Source: Cyanobacteriota bacterium (lineage in GTDB: Bacteria; Cyanobacteriota; Cyanobacteriia; PCC-6307; Cyanobiaceae). Taken from it: DNA of 39,676 bases. Shown piece by piece: positions 8,345 to 19,482 of this stretch; position 1 is the first letter of the stretch; every line of letters starts with the position of its first letter. The translations under genes were made by a program, and so were the position numbers. The stretch lies in assembly GCA_026389335.1 (NCBI GenBank), contig JAPLIB010000156.1, positions 1-39,676 of the forward strand, read 5' to 3'. The notes beneath the pieces were generated by a model. The model worked only from the letters and a program-made list of their open reading frames with translations. It ran no database searches and was not told the DNA's origin.

Positions 8345-8926
8345 ATGCGCACTACGATTTTGTTCGCTTGTCTTTTTGCAGTCGCTGTTCTCTGGCTATA
8401 CGCAAGCTGCAATCCGTCCAAGGGGAAACCGGGGAATCGCAGGGGAAAGATTCCTAGCACTCAGTCTCAGCATAATGATTGGCGCAATAGATTCCATCCC
8501 GCGTCAGGGGGCCTGATGCAAAACCAGCGTAAGCCAGCAGGTCGTGGCGGAGAACGACATGCTGAGCAAGGTTTCGATAGAGAGCTTGACTTGATCACAG
8601 CTCAGACCGAAGGATTGCTTAGAAGAATTTATTGCAACAAGTCAATTTCTGGTGAACTGTTAGAGATTATTGTCAGGCTTGGGAGGCCCGCTTGCTTGTC
8701 TCCTGTCGTGGATAGCGTGAAAAAATTCGGCCTTATCGTTGTAGCTTGTGGCGAGCAGGTGGCCCTGCCGTCCGGAGTATCATATTTTACCATAACGTCG
8801 GATCATGTTGAGGCGCTGAGCAGGATTGACTTGCAAGTCTTCGGTTCATCATTGGCTGAGATCGCCTTTGTGGTTATTTGGTCCCTTGAGGGTTGCTGTG
8901 TTGTCGAGGCGAGTGGCATTTCATGA
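8345..8926 (+). CDS. Hypothetical, possibly a lipoprotein or secreted protein
   Basis: 193 aa. The first 22 residues (MRTTILFACLFAVAVLWLYA followed by SC) form a short basic start, a hydrophobic core and a YASC lipobox-like end, so lipidation at that Cys is plausible. A disordered, basic stretch follows (about residues 25-75), then a compact 110-residue C-terminal domain containing LLEIIVRLG, GLIVVACGE and VALPSGVSYFTI. No family is recognised. Codon and base use are more AT-rich than the flanking genes, suggesting separate acquisition. A start at ATG 8515 would remove the leader and leave only the C-terminal domain. Confidence 0.5.
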   Translation: MRTTILFACLFAVAVLWLYASCNPSKGKPGNRRGKIPSTQSQHNDWRNRFHPASGGLMQNQRKPAGRGGERHAEQGFDRELDLITAQTEGLLRRIYCNKSISGELLEIIVRLGRPACLSPVVDSVKKFGLIVVACGEQVALPSGVSYFTITSDHVEALSRIDLQVFGSSLAEIAFVVIWSLEGCCVVEASGIS

Positions 8927-9216
8927 TTAGGACTTTCAGTGTCTGCCACCGACCTCGGATGATTGGCGGCTGCACGAACCAGTCTTTCCGCGTGCTGCGT
9001 CTAGGCTGCTTATAGCTGTCTCGACATGATGCAATCTTGGCATTCTGTTGTTATGTTGCCTTTTCTTCTCGAGACTTTTACGAAAAGGATTTGGCCGATG
9101 CTCTCTAAGTGCTAGCCATTGAATGGGACAGTGAAGGAGCATCAGCCAATAGCCCGCTGAGCTGAACTAATCTCATCCATGTTTCTCATTTGGAAACTGA
9201 GCGACGCAGTAAAGGA

Positions 9217-9642
9217 TTATCTTTTCAGTCTCTCATGGGTGGCCCGACAGGACCTTCCAAGTTGATCCATTAGGCGCTGAGCACTTACCAGTCCGGCTAG
9301 CGAAAATAAGGTGAGACTACTTATTGTCTTGGCGGCATCCAACCTTCCACCCATAAGATTGGAGAGCCGCATGCCTGGCCCCATCAGTTGCATGGAAATT
9401 AAGTTTATCGCCTCTTCCAGTCGCTGATTCAGAACCGGATCTGCTAGATAGGCGCGTGCTTCAGTGAGATCCTTAATACCGTAGTATTGACTCATCTCTG
9501 AATGCCCAAGGCCGCGCAGCTGGGGTAGCACGAACCAAATCCAATGCCCCTGCTTGCGGCCACTGCGAAGCTCCGCTATTGCCTCCTGATAAGCGGAGTT
9601 AGGTCCATGCCCCTGGGCGATGTGGAAGCGTTGAAGGTTCAT
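9217..9642 (-). CDS. DUF1810 family protein
   Basis: 141 aa from ATG 9642 (an upstream extension to 9717 is possible but looks non-native). MNLQRFHIAQ, ELRSGRKQGHWIWFVLPQLRG and MSQYYGIKDLTEARAYLADPVL match the DUF1810 pattern, a family whose fold is related to YbiA/NADAR. The usual C-terminal block (roughly FG...D..K..SS.TLF) appears degraded here as LMGGRLDAAKTISSLTLFS, so it may be a diverged or decaying member. It lies in the AT-richer island with the 8345 gene. The function of the family is not established. Confidence 0.75.
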   Translation of the reverse strand: MNLQRFHIAQGHGPNSAYQEAIAELRSGRKQGHWIWFVLPQLRGLGHSEMSQYYGIKDLTEARAYLADPVLNQRLEEAINLISMQLMGPGMRLSNLMGGRLDAAKTISSLTLFSLAGLVSAQRLMDQLGRSCRATHERLKR

Positions 9643-9760
9643 CGGGTATGGAAGTTGGCATGTCTGAGGGGAGAGTGTGCCGATTTTGCTCGCGCAGTTT
9701 TCTCCGCACGAACACAAGGGAACTCAATCTATTTAGTTGTATTGATGCCGATGCAGCAAA

Positions 9761-9800
9761 CCCCTGCGGGCCTAGCCCCGAGGGGCCTGCACCGCAGGGG
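9761..9800 (-). terminator. Strong hairpin downstream of a minus-strand gene
   Basis: CCCCTGCGG (9761-9769) pairs perfectly with CCGCAGGGG (9792-9800), with a further inner GCCCC/GGGGC stem at 775-786 of the same hairpin. On the minus strand it begins 11 bases after the stop of the 9811-10026 gene and is followed by GTTTGC. It resembles an intrinsic terminator with a weak T-tract. Confidence 0.6.
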
Positions 9801-9810
9801 TGGCAAGGGC

Positions 9811-10026
9811 TCAGAGCACCCGCACCTGGGCCTGAGACCCGAGCACGATCTGCTGATTCGAGGCCAGGATCAGGGCCTCGGCGCGGGGCACGTAGTGCGG
9901 CTGAGCGCTGATGTGGCCCTCGCGATCGAGGAAGAGCACCCGCAGCAGATCGCCAGCGGCATCGAGCAGATGCACCGAGACGATCCGGATGGGGCAGCAG
10001 GGCCGGGAGGGGGAAGGGAAGGCCAT
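9811..10026 (-). CDS. Small hypothetical protein
   Basis: 71 aa from ATG 10026 (the frame is open upstream to 10107, but that part is Cys/Ser/Pro-rich and unlikely). The product IRIVSVHLLDAAGDLLRVL followed by FLDREGHIS reads as a compact beta-hairpin domain. Support comes from a convincing terminator hairpin immediately downstream. Family not recognised. Long frames on the opposite strand look like shadows of GC-rich sequence. Confidence 0.45.
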   Translation of the reverse strand: MAFPSPSRPCCPIRIVSVHLLDAAGDLLRVLFLDREGHISAQPHYVPRAEALILASNQQIVLGSQAQVRVL

Positions 10027-10369
10027 GGCCGGGAAGGCGAACGACCGGGCCAAAGCGCACCGGCAAGGAGACGGCAGGCAAGGGGCCCGAGCCTGCGAGG
10101 GATTCACGTCAGCCCTTTCCGGACGGCCCGCGCCGGGGCAGGCCCAGGCGGCGTTCGCCGTTCAGGCCAGTCACACCGACCCGTCGGCAACCAAGGCCCC
10201 GCTTCGTTCGTTGCGCTCTGACTGACACCGGACCTGATGGGGGGGGGCACCACCAGCCCCGACCGCGACCACAGCAGCATTCCGTCCTAGCGGCTGCCGC
10301 CCCGCCCTGACCGTCGCCCTGGGCGCATGAGAAGAAACCGGGATCAGGGCTCCCGGCAGGCCCCAGCGA
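10027..10369. other. Intergenic GC-rich stretch, no supported gene
   Basis: 343 bases without a convincing gene. It contains a run of nine or ten G near 10240 followed by GC-rich sequence. Open frames on both strands are low-complexity Arg/Pro/Ala shadows. It may hold the promoter for the small minus-strand gene at 9811-10026. Confidence 0.35.
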
Positions 10370-10705
10370 TCAGAGGGGCAGCAGGGCATCAAGGGCATCT
10401 GTGCCCTCGGCATCAGCCGCCAACTGCTGGCGGAGCTGCTCAATCGCGATGCGCGCCTCTTGCTCCTCCTGGAGGGCGGCATCGATCGCATCGACCCGCT
10501 GCAAGCACTGCTGGATGGCGGGGAGCACCTCCTCTTCCAGCAGGGCAATCTCCTCCTCCCCGTAGGGATGCTCAATCCAGGTGCGCCGCAGCGGCTGATC
10601 AGAGGAGAACTTCAGGATGCGCTCCACGCAGCTGAGCGTGGACTGGAGGAGCAGAAACGGATCCTCCTCAGGGCGGCAGAACGGCGAAAGGACGGACGAG
10701 GCCAT
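10370..10705 (-). CDS. Small coiled-coil protein, paralogue B
   Basis: 111 aa from ATG 10705; a longer frame to 11011 runs back through the leader and is not used. The core SPFCRPEEDPFLLL, LRRTWIEHPYGEEEIALL and EEEVLPAIQQCL is shared with the gene at 6694-7032; the C-terminal third has diverged (AADAEGTDALDALLPL). Amphipathic Gln/Glu-rich helices suggest a coiled coil. The leader directly upstream is the second copy of a structured repeat. Function unknown. Confidence 0.7.
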   Translation of the reverse strand: MASSVLSPFCRPEEDPFLLLQSTLSCVERILKFSSDQPLRRTWIEHPYGEEEIALLEEEVLPAIQQCLQRVDAIDAALQEEQEARIAIEQLRQQLAADAEGTDALDALLPL

Positions 10706-10723
10706 GGCGAAGTGCGCCGGGGG

Positions 10724-10807
10724 CGCAGCGACGGGACCGATCCCAGTGGAGGCCCGACGTAGGAGGGCCTCAGACTGGAGAGGGCCGGCGCAAGGCCCCA
10801 TAGGGGC
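10724..10807 (-). repeat. Structured leader, copy B (matches 7050-7152)
   Basis: This contains GGGACCGATCCC (10733-10744), the stem GAGGCCC (10749-10755) with GGGCCTC (10765-10771) flanked by CAGT/ACTG (10744-10747, 10774-10777), and GCCCC-ATA-GGGGC (10795-10807). Relative to copy A the middle stem changes at three base pairs (G-C to A-T, T-G to C-G, T-A to C-G) while pairing is kept. Confidence 0.55.
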
Positions 10808-10907
10808 GTGATGTCGCAGGCCATCGGCCGCAGGTCTCCAACCCCTGCGGCCGGTGGTGGCGCCGATCAGCCGCTGGATCAGACTCCGACTGTGAGCGGA
10901 CCGTGCC

Positions 10908-11672
10908 TCACCGCTGCGCCAGCACCGCCCAGCCGCTGCCGTCGCCCTCCACCATCCAGCGCCGCCCGAAGTTGGCGCGGCTGTACCGGCAGAAGCGGGC
11001 CGTCCCGCCAATGGTGGTGCCGTTCACGAGGTCCGCCTCCCCCAGTGGGTCGTGCACGATCAGATGGGACGGCGTGATGCCGACGACGATCAGCCAGTGG
11101 CCACCGCCACCTGGCCTGTCGATCGGGCCGCGGTGCAGGTAGCCACAGGAGACAGGGATGCCGGCGGCGATCTGCTGCTCCAGCGTGGAGAAGCTCACCT
11201 GCGTGGAGAAGCGGGCCGTGATGCCGTAGCCGGCGAGAGCCTTGATCTGAGCTGCAGGGTCAGTGGTGTCGCCGAACTGGCGGACCCTGGCCAGGTACTG
11301 GTCGTCTCCGTTGGAGCCCGACAAGACGCCTGGCTTGAGGAAGGCCAGGAGCATGGCGCAGCTGGAGGAAAAGCACATGCGCCGTGCCTGATCGGTGGCC
11401 GAATCCAGCTGGGCGAACCAGGGCACCTGCAGTGGGTTGGTTCGGCTGGGAAGCCTTAGCGACGGTGATGAGACCGGAAGTGATGGCGCCGGGGACGCAG
11501 CAACCCCGACCTGACGGGCCGTCCAGAGCCGCCTCAGCGTTCCACCCTCCTCCAGGGCCTTGGGGTCATTGGCCACCAGTCGTTCCAGAACGGCCAGTAG
11601 CCAGGCGCGGTGGTGGGCTAGCTCCGGATCGAAGTGCTCGACGTAGTCGCCGGCAGGGATGGAGCTGCTCAT
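10908..11672 (-). CDS. C39-like (papain-fold) cysteine peptidase
   Basis: 254 aa. After a 60-residue N-terminal region, VPWFAQLDSA and RMCFSSSCAMLLAFL give the catalytic Cys context (about residue 105) of the peptidase C39_2 group. GGGGHWLIVVGI supplies the conserved His and HDPLGEADLV the Asp/Asn position. Such domains cleave peptides or act on cell-wall peptides; without an ABC transporter fusion this one is likely a stand-alone, possibly phage-derived lytic or processing enzyme. Its ATG overlaps the stop of the 82-aa gene upstream (11669-11672), so the pair is coupled. No signal peptide is seen. Substrate unknown. Confidence 0.8.
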   Translation of the reverse strand: MSSSIPAGDYVEHFDPELAHHRAWLLAVLERLVANDPKALEEGGTLRRLWTARQVGVAASPAPSLPVSSPSLRLPSRTNPLQVPWFAQLDSATDQARRMCFSSSCAMLLAFLKPGVLSGSNGDDQYLARVRQFGDTTDPAAQIKALAGYGITARFSTQVSFSTLEQQIAAGIPVSCGYLHRGPIDRPGGGGHWLIVVGITPSHLIVHDPLGEADLVNGTTIGGTARFCRYSRANFGRRWMVEGDGSGWAVLAQR

Positions 11673-11917
11673 CGGAACACCCCCCGCCGGCCGGGGGCCA
11701 GGGCCGGCTGGTTGGTCGCTCCAGCGGTCTGCATGCCAGATGGGAAGAACAGGGCGCTGACCGTCATCCAGCGCTCCAGGCAGGCATTCACCTGGCGAGG
11801 AGCGTGAATCCAGTTGGGCAGCTCACAGGCGCCGACGAAGGCGGCCGAGAAGACGATCTGGCCGGTCAGCAGGCCATGGGAGGCGGCCGCAGTTAGCAGC
11901 CGCAGGAGGGGGTTCAT
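11669..11917 (-). CDS. Small protein upstream of the C39-like peptidase, possibly holin-like
   Basis: 82 aa from ATG 11917 (GTG 11953 is an alternative that adds 12 residues). One hydrophobic segment (LLTGQIVFSAAFVGACEL, about residues 18-35) could cross a membrane. It overlaps the peptidase start by ATGA. Small membrane protein plus peptidase resembles a holin/endolysin arrangement, but a single weak hydrophobic segment and an unusual C-terminus make this only a guess. Confidence 0.5.
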   Translation of the reverse strand: MNPLLRLLTAAASHGLLTGQIVFSAAFVGACELPNWIHAPRQVNACLERWMTVSALFFPSGMQTAGATNQPALAPGRRGVFR

Positions 11918-12030
11918 CAGAGAAGAGGACGCTGCTTTCTCTTGCCTCGTCACCTCACCAAATCAGGGAGGCGACCAGCACCAGGGCGATGGACTGAGGC
12001 CCATGCCGAGGACGCATTGAGTCGTGCGCT

Positions 12031-12660
12031 TTAGCTGTGCTGTTGGAGCCCTGATGAAGGGGGCTGAAGCCCCGAAAACCCCATCACCACTGCCGGCGGC
12101 TGGGGCGAGAGCTGCTGTGCAGTGGCTTCAAGGAAGGCCACCAGGATCGTGATCAGCAGGATGTAGTCCCGCAGGGCTGGATCAACGGGGGTGTCACTGG
12201 CACCGCCAGCCCTCGAGAGCACCGACTCAAGGGGCCCCCAGAGCGGATTCGCGCAGGCGTCCTGGTAGGCCTGGGCCAGGCGCTCGGCATAGGCGGGATC
12301 GCTGAGGGAGGCGGAATCGCTGGAGTGCGCGAAGGCATTGCGCACGCGCCTCAGGGTGTGGAGGGCTCGTTCCACTGGGGTTTCGATCAGTCCGAGGCGA
12401 TGGGCCAGGCTGATGCGCGCCCCGAAGGAACCCAGGGGCCGATCGGTCTGGAACAGGGAATCGCTCCGGCCTGGCGATGGCAGCAACACGGCCTGCAGCA
12501 GGCGCTCCAAGGCCGCATCCACTCTGGCGACCCCCACCAGTACCGCTCCACGGCCACGCTCCTCGAGCATCTGCAGAGCGATGGTGCGTACGGCGGAGGC
12601 AGCTCCTTGCAGGGACTGATCCATCGCACTTGCTGCAAGCACCCGATCCTGCCCTGGCAT
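12031..12660 (-). CDS. MltR-like (mannitol-repressor-fold) protein
   Basis: 209 aa from ATG 12660 (ATG 12624 is an alternative). VGVARVDAALERLLQAVLL, then PLGSFGARISLAHRLGLI and RRVRNAFAHS, match the all-helical MltR/MtlR-like pattern, in which a D.ALE.LL helix and an RN.FAHS motif recur. In enteric bacteria MtlR modulates mannitol genes, but most homologues are stand-alone and of unknown role. A hydrophobic helix (YILLITILVAFLEATA) lies near the C-terminus. It is divergent from the nuclease-like gene at 12830, so the 170 bases between them hold both promoters. Confidence 0.65.
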   Translation of the reverse strand: MPGQDRVLAASAMDQSLQGAASAVRTIALQMLEERGRGAVLVGVARVDAALERLLQAVLLPSPGRSDSLFQTDRPLGSFGARISLAHRLGLIETPVERALHTLRRVRNAFAHSSDSASLSDPAYAERLAQAYQDACANPLWGPLESVLSRAGGASDTPVDPALRDYILLITILVAFLEATAQQLSPQPPAVVMGFSGLQPPSSGLQQHS

Positions 12661-12829
12661 CAGCCTGGCAGGGCAAAAGCCAGGGACAGATCTCTGCGCC
12701 CATGGCTGGAGGCAGGGAGAGGCTGACCGGTGATCAAGGCCTCGGCCCCGGCCGACCTAACCCTTATTACCTGTTTGCTGGCATCTCGGTGCCTGGCGGT
12801 GCAAGCTGAAGGGATAAAGAGCAGAGCCG

Positions 12830-13351
12830 ATGGCGAAACGCCGCAGGGATTGGCTCCGGCTGCCGGTGGTGAGCGCCGGCTCAGAGTTTCTGGTGATGGG
12901 GCACCTGATGCGGCACAACATCCTCACCTACAAAGCCCCACCGGGGAATGAAGGGTATGACTTGATCTGCATTCATCCCGATCCACGTCACCAACCTGGT
13001 CCCGAAGAGAAGGCCCAGATCCGGGTGCAGGTAAAGAGCCGCTATGCAACCGATTGCGATCGGGGCTTCCCTGTAAAGGAGACAAGTCTGGATGCCTTTG
13101 ACTACTTGATTGTCGCCTTCTTGAATATCGGCAACTTTTATGGGCACAATGATGGCAGCACAGGAGCAAGAGAACCTGAGTATTTCACCCTTTCCCAGGC
13201 ATTCATCCGCGAGCATCACGAGCCCAGCTCAACCTGGGAGAAAGTGAGACTGAAGAAGCTGGAAGCCGAAATCCAGATTTACAAGAATGATGCTGGGTTT
13301 GAGTTGATCGCCAAAGCTCTGGGGGTTACCAAGCCAGTGAAGCTGCATTGA
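12830..13351 (+). CDS. PD-(D/E)XK nuclease-superfamily protein
   Basis: 173 aa. An N-terminal helix (SAGSEFLVMGHLMRHNI) is followed by NEGYDLICI and IRVQVKSRY, giving the Asp ... Gln-x-Lys arrangement of the PD-(D/E)XK fold (about residues 44 and 65-67), with conserved beta strands (FDYLIVAFLNI) after it. Families of this kind include resolvase-like and restriction-type nucleases. It lies 180 bases upstream of the BREX operon in the same direction, so it could be an accessory nuclease, but a candidate operator and the longer gap separate it. No methylase or DNA-recognition partner is adjacent. Nuclease activity is inferred from motifs only. Confidence 0.7.
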   Translation: MAKRRRDWLRLPVVSAGSEFLVMGHLMRHNILTYKAPPGNEGYDLICIHPDPRHQPGPEEKAQIRVQVKSRYATDCDRGFPVKETSLDAFDYLIVAFLNIGNFYGHNDGSTGAREPEYFTLSQAFIREHHEPSSTWEKVRLKKLEAEIQIYKNDAGFELIAKALGVTKPVKLH

Positions 13352-13390
13352 TCCGGCTTCCAGCCTTGGCCGGGGCTCGATGGCGTCGTT

Positions 13391-13407
13391 TATGCACGTC
13401 CTGCATA
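13391..13407. promoter_or_regulatory. Candidate operator upstream of the BREX operon
   Basis: TATGCA-CGTCC-TGCATA is a perfect six-base inverted repeat with a 5-base spacer in an AT-rich pocket between the nuclease-like gene and brxE. It could bind a dimeric repressor. No BrxR-type (WYL) regulator gene is in the window. Purely positional inference. Confidence 0.35.
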
Positions 13408-13531
13408 GTTTTCAGGGCTCGTCCACCCTGCTGGCCAGGCAATTGCTGCCAAACCGTTGCGTAATGCGGCGTTCCGTGGAGCTGGGCAGCAGAATCAAGC
13501 TCACGGACCTCCTTCCAGCCACCCTCCACCT

Positions 13532-14182
13532 GTGAGCCTCCTCGAGCTGGACAACGGTGCTGCGGCTGGAAGCCTTGATGCGGAGGCGTCTGGGGTGCGC
13601 TCAGCACCTTTTGCCACCTCAGATCTGGACTTGGCCCTGACCGCCCAGATCGTCGTGGCCTGGGCTGGCGAAGGTGGCGAGGAGCCCCGGCTGGGGTGGT
13701 GGCAGACGGATCTGGTGTCGGAGTACGGCGGGGAAGACCTACTCAAGCGGCTCCTGCCTCGAACGTGGCCGTGGGCGGTGCTTCAGGCGGTGCGGGAGGC
13801 CGCTCGACGCAAGGACGAGGAGCTGCGCTCCAAGGCCAGCGACCCAGACCAGCTGGTGACCCTGTATCGGTTTGGCTTCGAGCTGGATGAGCAGATCGAG
13901 GAACGCCTGCAGTTCCATAAGCGCAGCGGCCTCCCTCCTGTGGAAGCCCTGCCGGGCCTGGCCGAGGTTCTCGGAAGCACGCTCCATCAGAGCTGGGACA
14001 AGGCTCAGTTTCAGGGATGGGTGGAGTCCCATGACCCTGTGCAAAGCGAGGCCGTACCCACAGGCCGCCAGCTGAAGGGGGCCGTACCGGCGGGCCTGGA
14101 CCGCCGGGTGGCTCAGCTGGTGGCAGCCCTGGCTCCCTTGGGTGACAGCTATCCCCTGCCGCACTTCCGGGTGAAGTCATGA
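13532..14182 (+). CDS. brxE: BrxE, BREX type 6 component
   Basis: 216 aa from GTG 13532; a TTG at 13457 would add 25 low-complexity residues. The core ALTAQIVVAWAGEGGEEP, then LGWWQTDLVSEYGGEDL and RLLPRTWPWAVLQAVREAA, followed by LYRFGFELDEQIEERL and a C-terminal SYPLPHFR, fits BrxE, the protein that heads type 6 BREX operons. Its molecular role is unknown. The stop overlaps the start of brxA (ATGA), indicating coupled translation. The assignment rests on sequence resemblance and the whole gene order. Confidence 0.8.
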   Translation: MSLLELDNGAAAGSLDAEASGVRSAPFATSDLDLALTAQIVVAWAGEGGEEPRLGWWQTDLVSEYGGEDLLKRLLPRTWPWAVLQAVREAARRKDEELRSKASDPDQLVTLYRFGFELDEQIEERLQFHKRSGLPPVEALPGLAEVLGSTLHQSWDKAQFQGWVESHDPVQSEAVPTGRQLKGAVPAGLDRRVAQLVAALAPLGDSYPLPHFRVKS

Positions 14183-15132
14183 GCAAAGCGGCCGCCAACA
14201 AAGCCGCCCCGACCAAGGCGAGCAAGGCGGCAACGGGCAAGCCGGCGGCGAGCAAGCCGGCTGTGAGCAAGCCAACCGTGTGCCAGCCAGCCGCGAGCCA
14301 GCCGGCGATCCAAAAGACCAGATCCAGCGCGAGCGCGATCCCTAAGCCAGCGGCGCGCCCCAGGGAGGAAGTCCGCCTGCACAGCCGCGTCCTCAAGTGC
14401 ACGCTGGAGACCGCCAACTCGCGCATCTTCTGGGCGGAGAGCGACTCCGAGCAGCCCATGCAGGCCGAGTTGGCCTTCGAGGCGGGGTGGTTCGGCCATC
14501 GCAGCCTCAGTCGGTTGCGGGAGCTGCTCAACAATCTGCGGGCCCGCTACGCGGCCTACCCGGTGGCGCTGCAGGTGCTGCACCGCTGGCAGCGCATGGG
14601 CGGAGACACCCAGAAGCTGATCTGCCATTGGCATCTGCAACTCAGCGATCCTCTGTACCGCCTGTTCAGCGGCACCTTCCTTCCTGATCGGCTGCTGCAG
14701 GGGCACCCCACTGTGAGCAAGCAGCAGGTGGTGTCCTGGCTGGGGGACGTCGGTGGTGGGCGCTGGGCTGGAAGCACGCGCCTTCAACTGGCCAGCAAGC
14801 TCCTGACCACGGCCCACAGCGCCGGCCTGATCCAGGGCAAGCGTGATCCGCGCCCGATCGTCTTTCCCCTGGTGCCTGATGACGCCTTGACCTACCTGCT
14901 GCACTTGCTGCGGGAGGTGGACTTCGAGGGCACGTTGCTGGCCAACCCCTACCTGCTTTCGGTGGGACTGGAGGGAAGCCTGCTCAACGATCGGCTCAAG
15001 CGCCTGCCGGACCTGAGCTATGGCCGCCAGGGCGACCTGGTGGACATGGGCTGGAAGCACCGCGACCTGGCGGAGTGGGCCGCCCAATTCGGCATTGGCG
15101 CTGCTGAACAGCGGGAGCTGGCGGTGGCATGA
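14179..15132 (+). CDS. brxA: BrxA (DUF1819) with a Lys/Ala/Pro-rich N-terminal tail
   Basis: 317 aa. Residues 1-60 are a histone-H1-like repeat of Lys, Ala, Pro and Ser (units such as SKPAVSKP), unusual for the roughly 200-250-aa family. After it the DUF1819 region begins (VLKCTLETANSRIFWAES; WLGDVGGGRWAGSTRLQLA near the middle; GLIQGKRDPRPIVFPLVPDD). BrxA proteins are known DNA-binding members of BREX; the basic tail could add non-specific DNA affinity. It overlaps brxE and brxB by 4 bases each. The tail may also be poorly translated repeat expansion; the domain assignment is the firmer part. Confidence 0.85.
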   Translation: MSKAAANKAAPTKASKAATGKPAASKPAVSKPTVCQPAASQPAIQKTRSSASAIPKPAARPREEVRLHSRVLKCTLETANSRIFWAESDSEQPMQAELAFEAGWFGHRSLSRLRELLNNLRARYAAYPVALQVLHRWQRMGGDTQKLICHWHLQLSDPLYRLFSGTFLPDRLLQGHPTVSKQQVVSWLGDVGGGRWAGSTRLQLASKLLTTAHSAGLIQGKRDPRPIVFPLVPDDALTYLLHLLREVDFEGTLLANPYLLSVGLEGSLLNDRLKRLPDLSYGRQGDLVDMGWKHRDLAEWAAQFGIGAAEQRELAVA

Positions 15133-15770
15133 CGGGCACCCTTCCTCTGTTTGGCCAGGCCCATACCGCGATTGAGGCCCTGCGGCGTGACCTCATCGAC
15201 CCGGAGGATGGGCCCCGCATCAGCACGATGCGCAACTACCGCTTCGCGATCGTTCAGTACAGCCCGGAGCACGAATACGCGCTGCGCGCCGAGGTGCAGC
15301 GGCTGGTCTCTGAACTGGAAGCCAAAGGCTGGTTTGTGCTCACGATCGATCTCCAGAAGCTGCTGTTGGATCGGATCCGCTCCCAGCCAGGCGACTGGTC
15401 TGAGAAGGTGATTGCCATGGAGCAGCGCATGGCGGAACGGCAGCTGGACCGGGGCTTGAACTATCTCAAGAGCAAGCTGCTCCCTCTGGTCGAAGGCCCC
15501 GAGGGATTGGCCGGCGACTGCCGGCGGCTGATTCAGGACTTCGTCCAGAACCACCCCGACAAAGCTGATCAGACCCTGGTGCTGATCGGTCGGGCGGGTG
15601 GCCTCTATCCGTTCTTCCGCTCCTCGGCCCTGCTGCGGCACCTCGACGGCCAGACGGGGAATGTGCCTGTGGTGCTGCTGTATCCGGGCACCAAACAGGG
15701 ACCCACGTCCCTGTCGTTCATGGGTCTGCTGACTCCCGACAGCGACTACCGCCCCCGCATCTACCCATGA
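15129..15770 (+). CDS. brxB: BrxB (DUF1788)
   Basis: 213 aa. MRNYRFAIVQYSPEHEYAL, then GWFVLTIDLQKLLLDRI, TLVLIGRAGGLYPFFRSSAL and PVVLLYPGTK match the DUF1788 profile of BrxB, an essential BREX component whose fold resembles a Rossmann/ATPase-like sheet but which lacks a usual Walker A. It starts in the brxA stop (ATGA) and is followed 22 bases later by brxC. Present in BREX types 1, 5 and 6 among others. Biochemical role is not established. Confidence 0.88.
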   Translation: MTGTLPLFGQAHTAIEALRRDLIDPEDGPRISTMRNYRFAIVQYSPEHEYALRAEVQRLVSELEAKGWFVLTIDLQKLLLDRIRSQPGDWSEKVIAMEQRMAERQLDRGLNYLKSKLLPLVEGPEGLAGDCRRLIQDFVQNHPDKADQTLVLIGRAGGLYPFFRSSALLRHLDGQTGNVPVVLLYPGTKQGPTSLSFMGLLTPDSDYRPRIYP

Positions 15771-15792
15771 CCAGCCCCGTAACGAGACAGCC

Positions 15793-19440
<3,648 letters not shown>

Positions 19441-19450
19441 GGTGAAATTA

Positions 19451-19477
19451 TGACTAGAGTGGTCACAATCGAGGAGG
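19451..19477 (+). promoter_or_regulatory. Candidate TA operator and strong ribosome-binding site
   Basis: In the 42-base gap after brxC, TGACTAGAGTGGTCA (19451-19465) is a near-palindrome that could bind the Phd-type antitoxin. AGGAGG at 19472-19477 sits 5 bases before ATG 19483 and is one of the best ribosome sites in the window, so it decides the antitoxin start. Confidence 0.45.
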
Positions 19478-19482
19478 ACGGG

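Noticed and set aside
8936..9142. Minus-strand 68-codon frame in the gap between the lipoprotein-like and DUF1810 genes
   Set aside because: No motif, no ribosome site and irregular composition.
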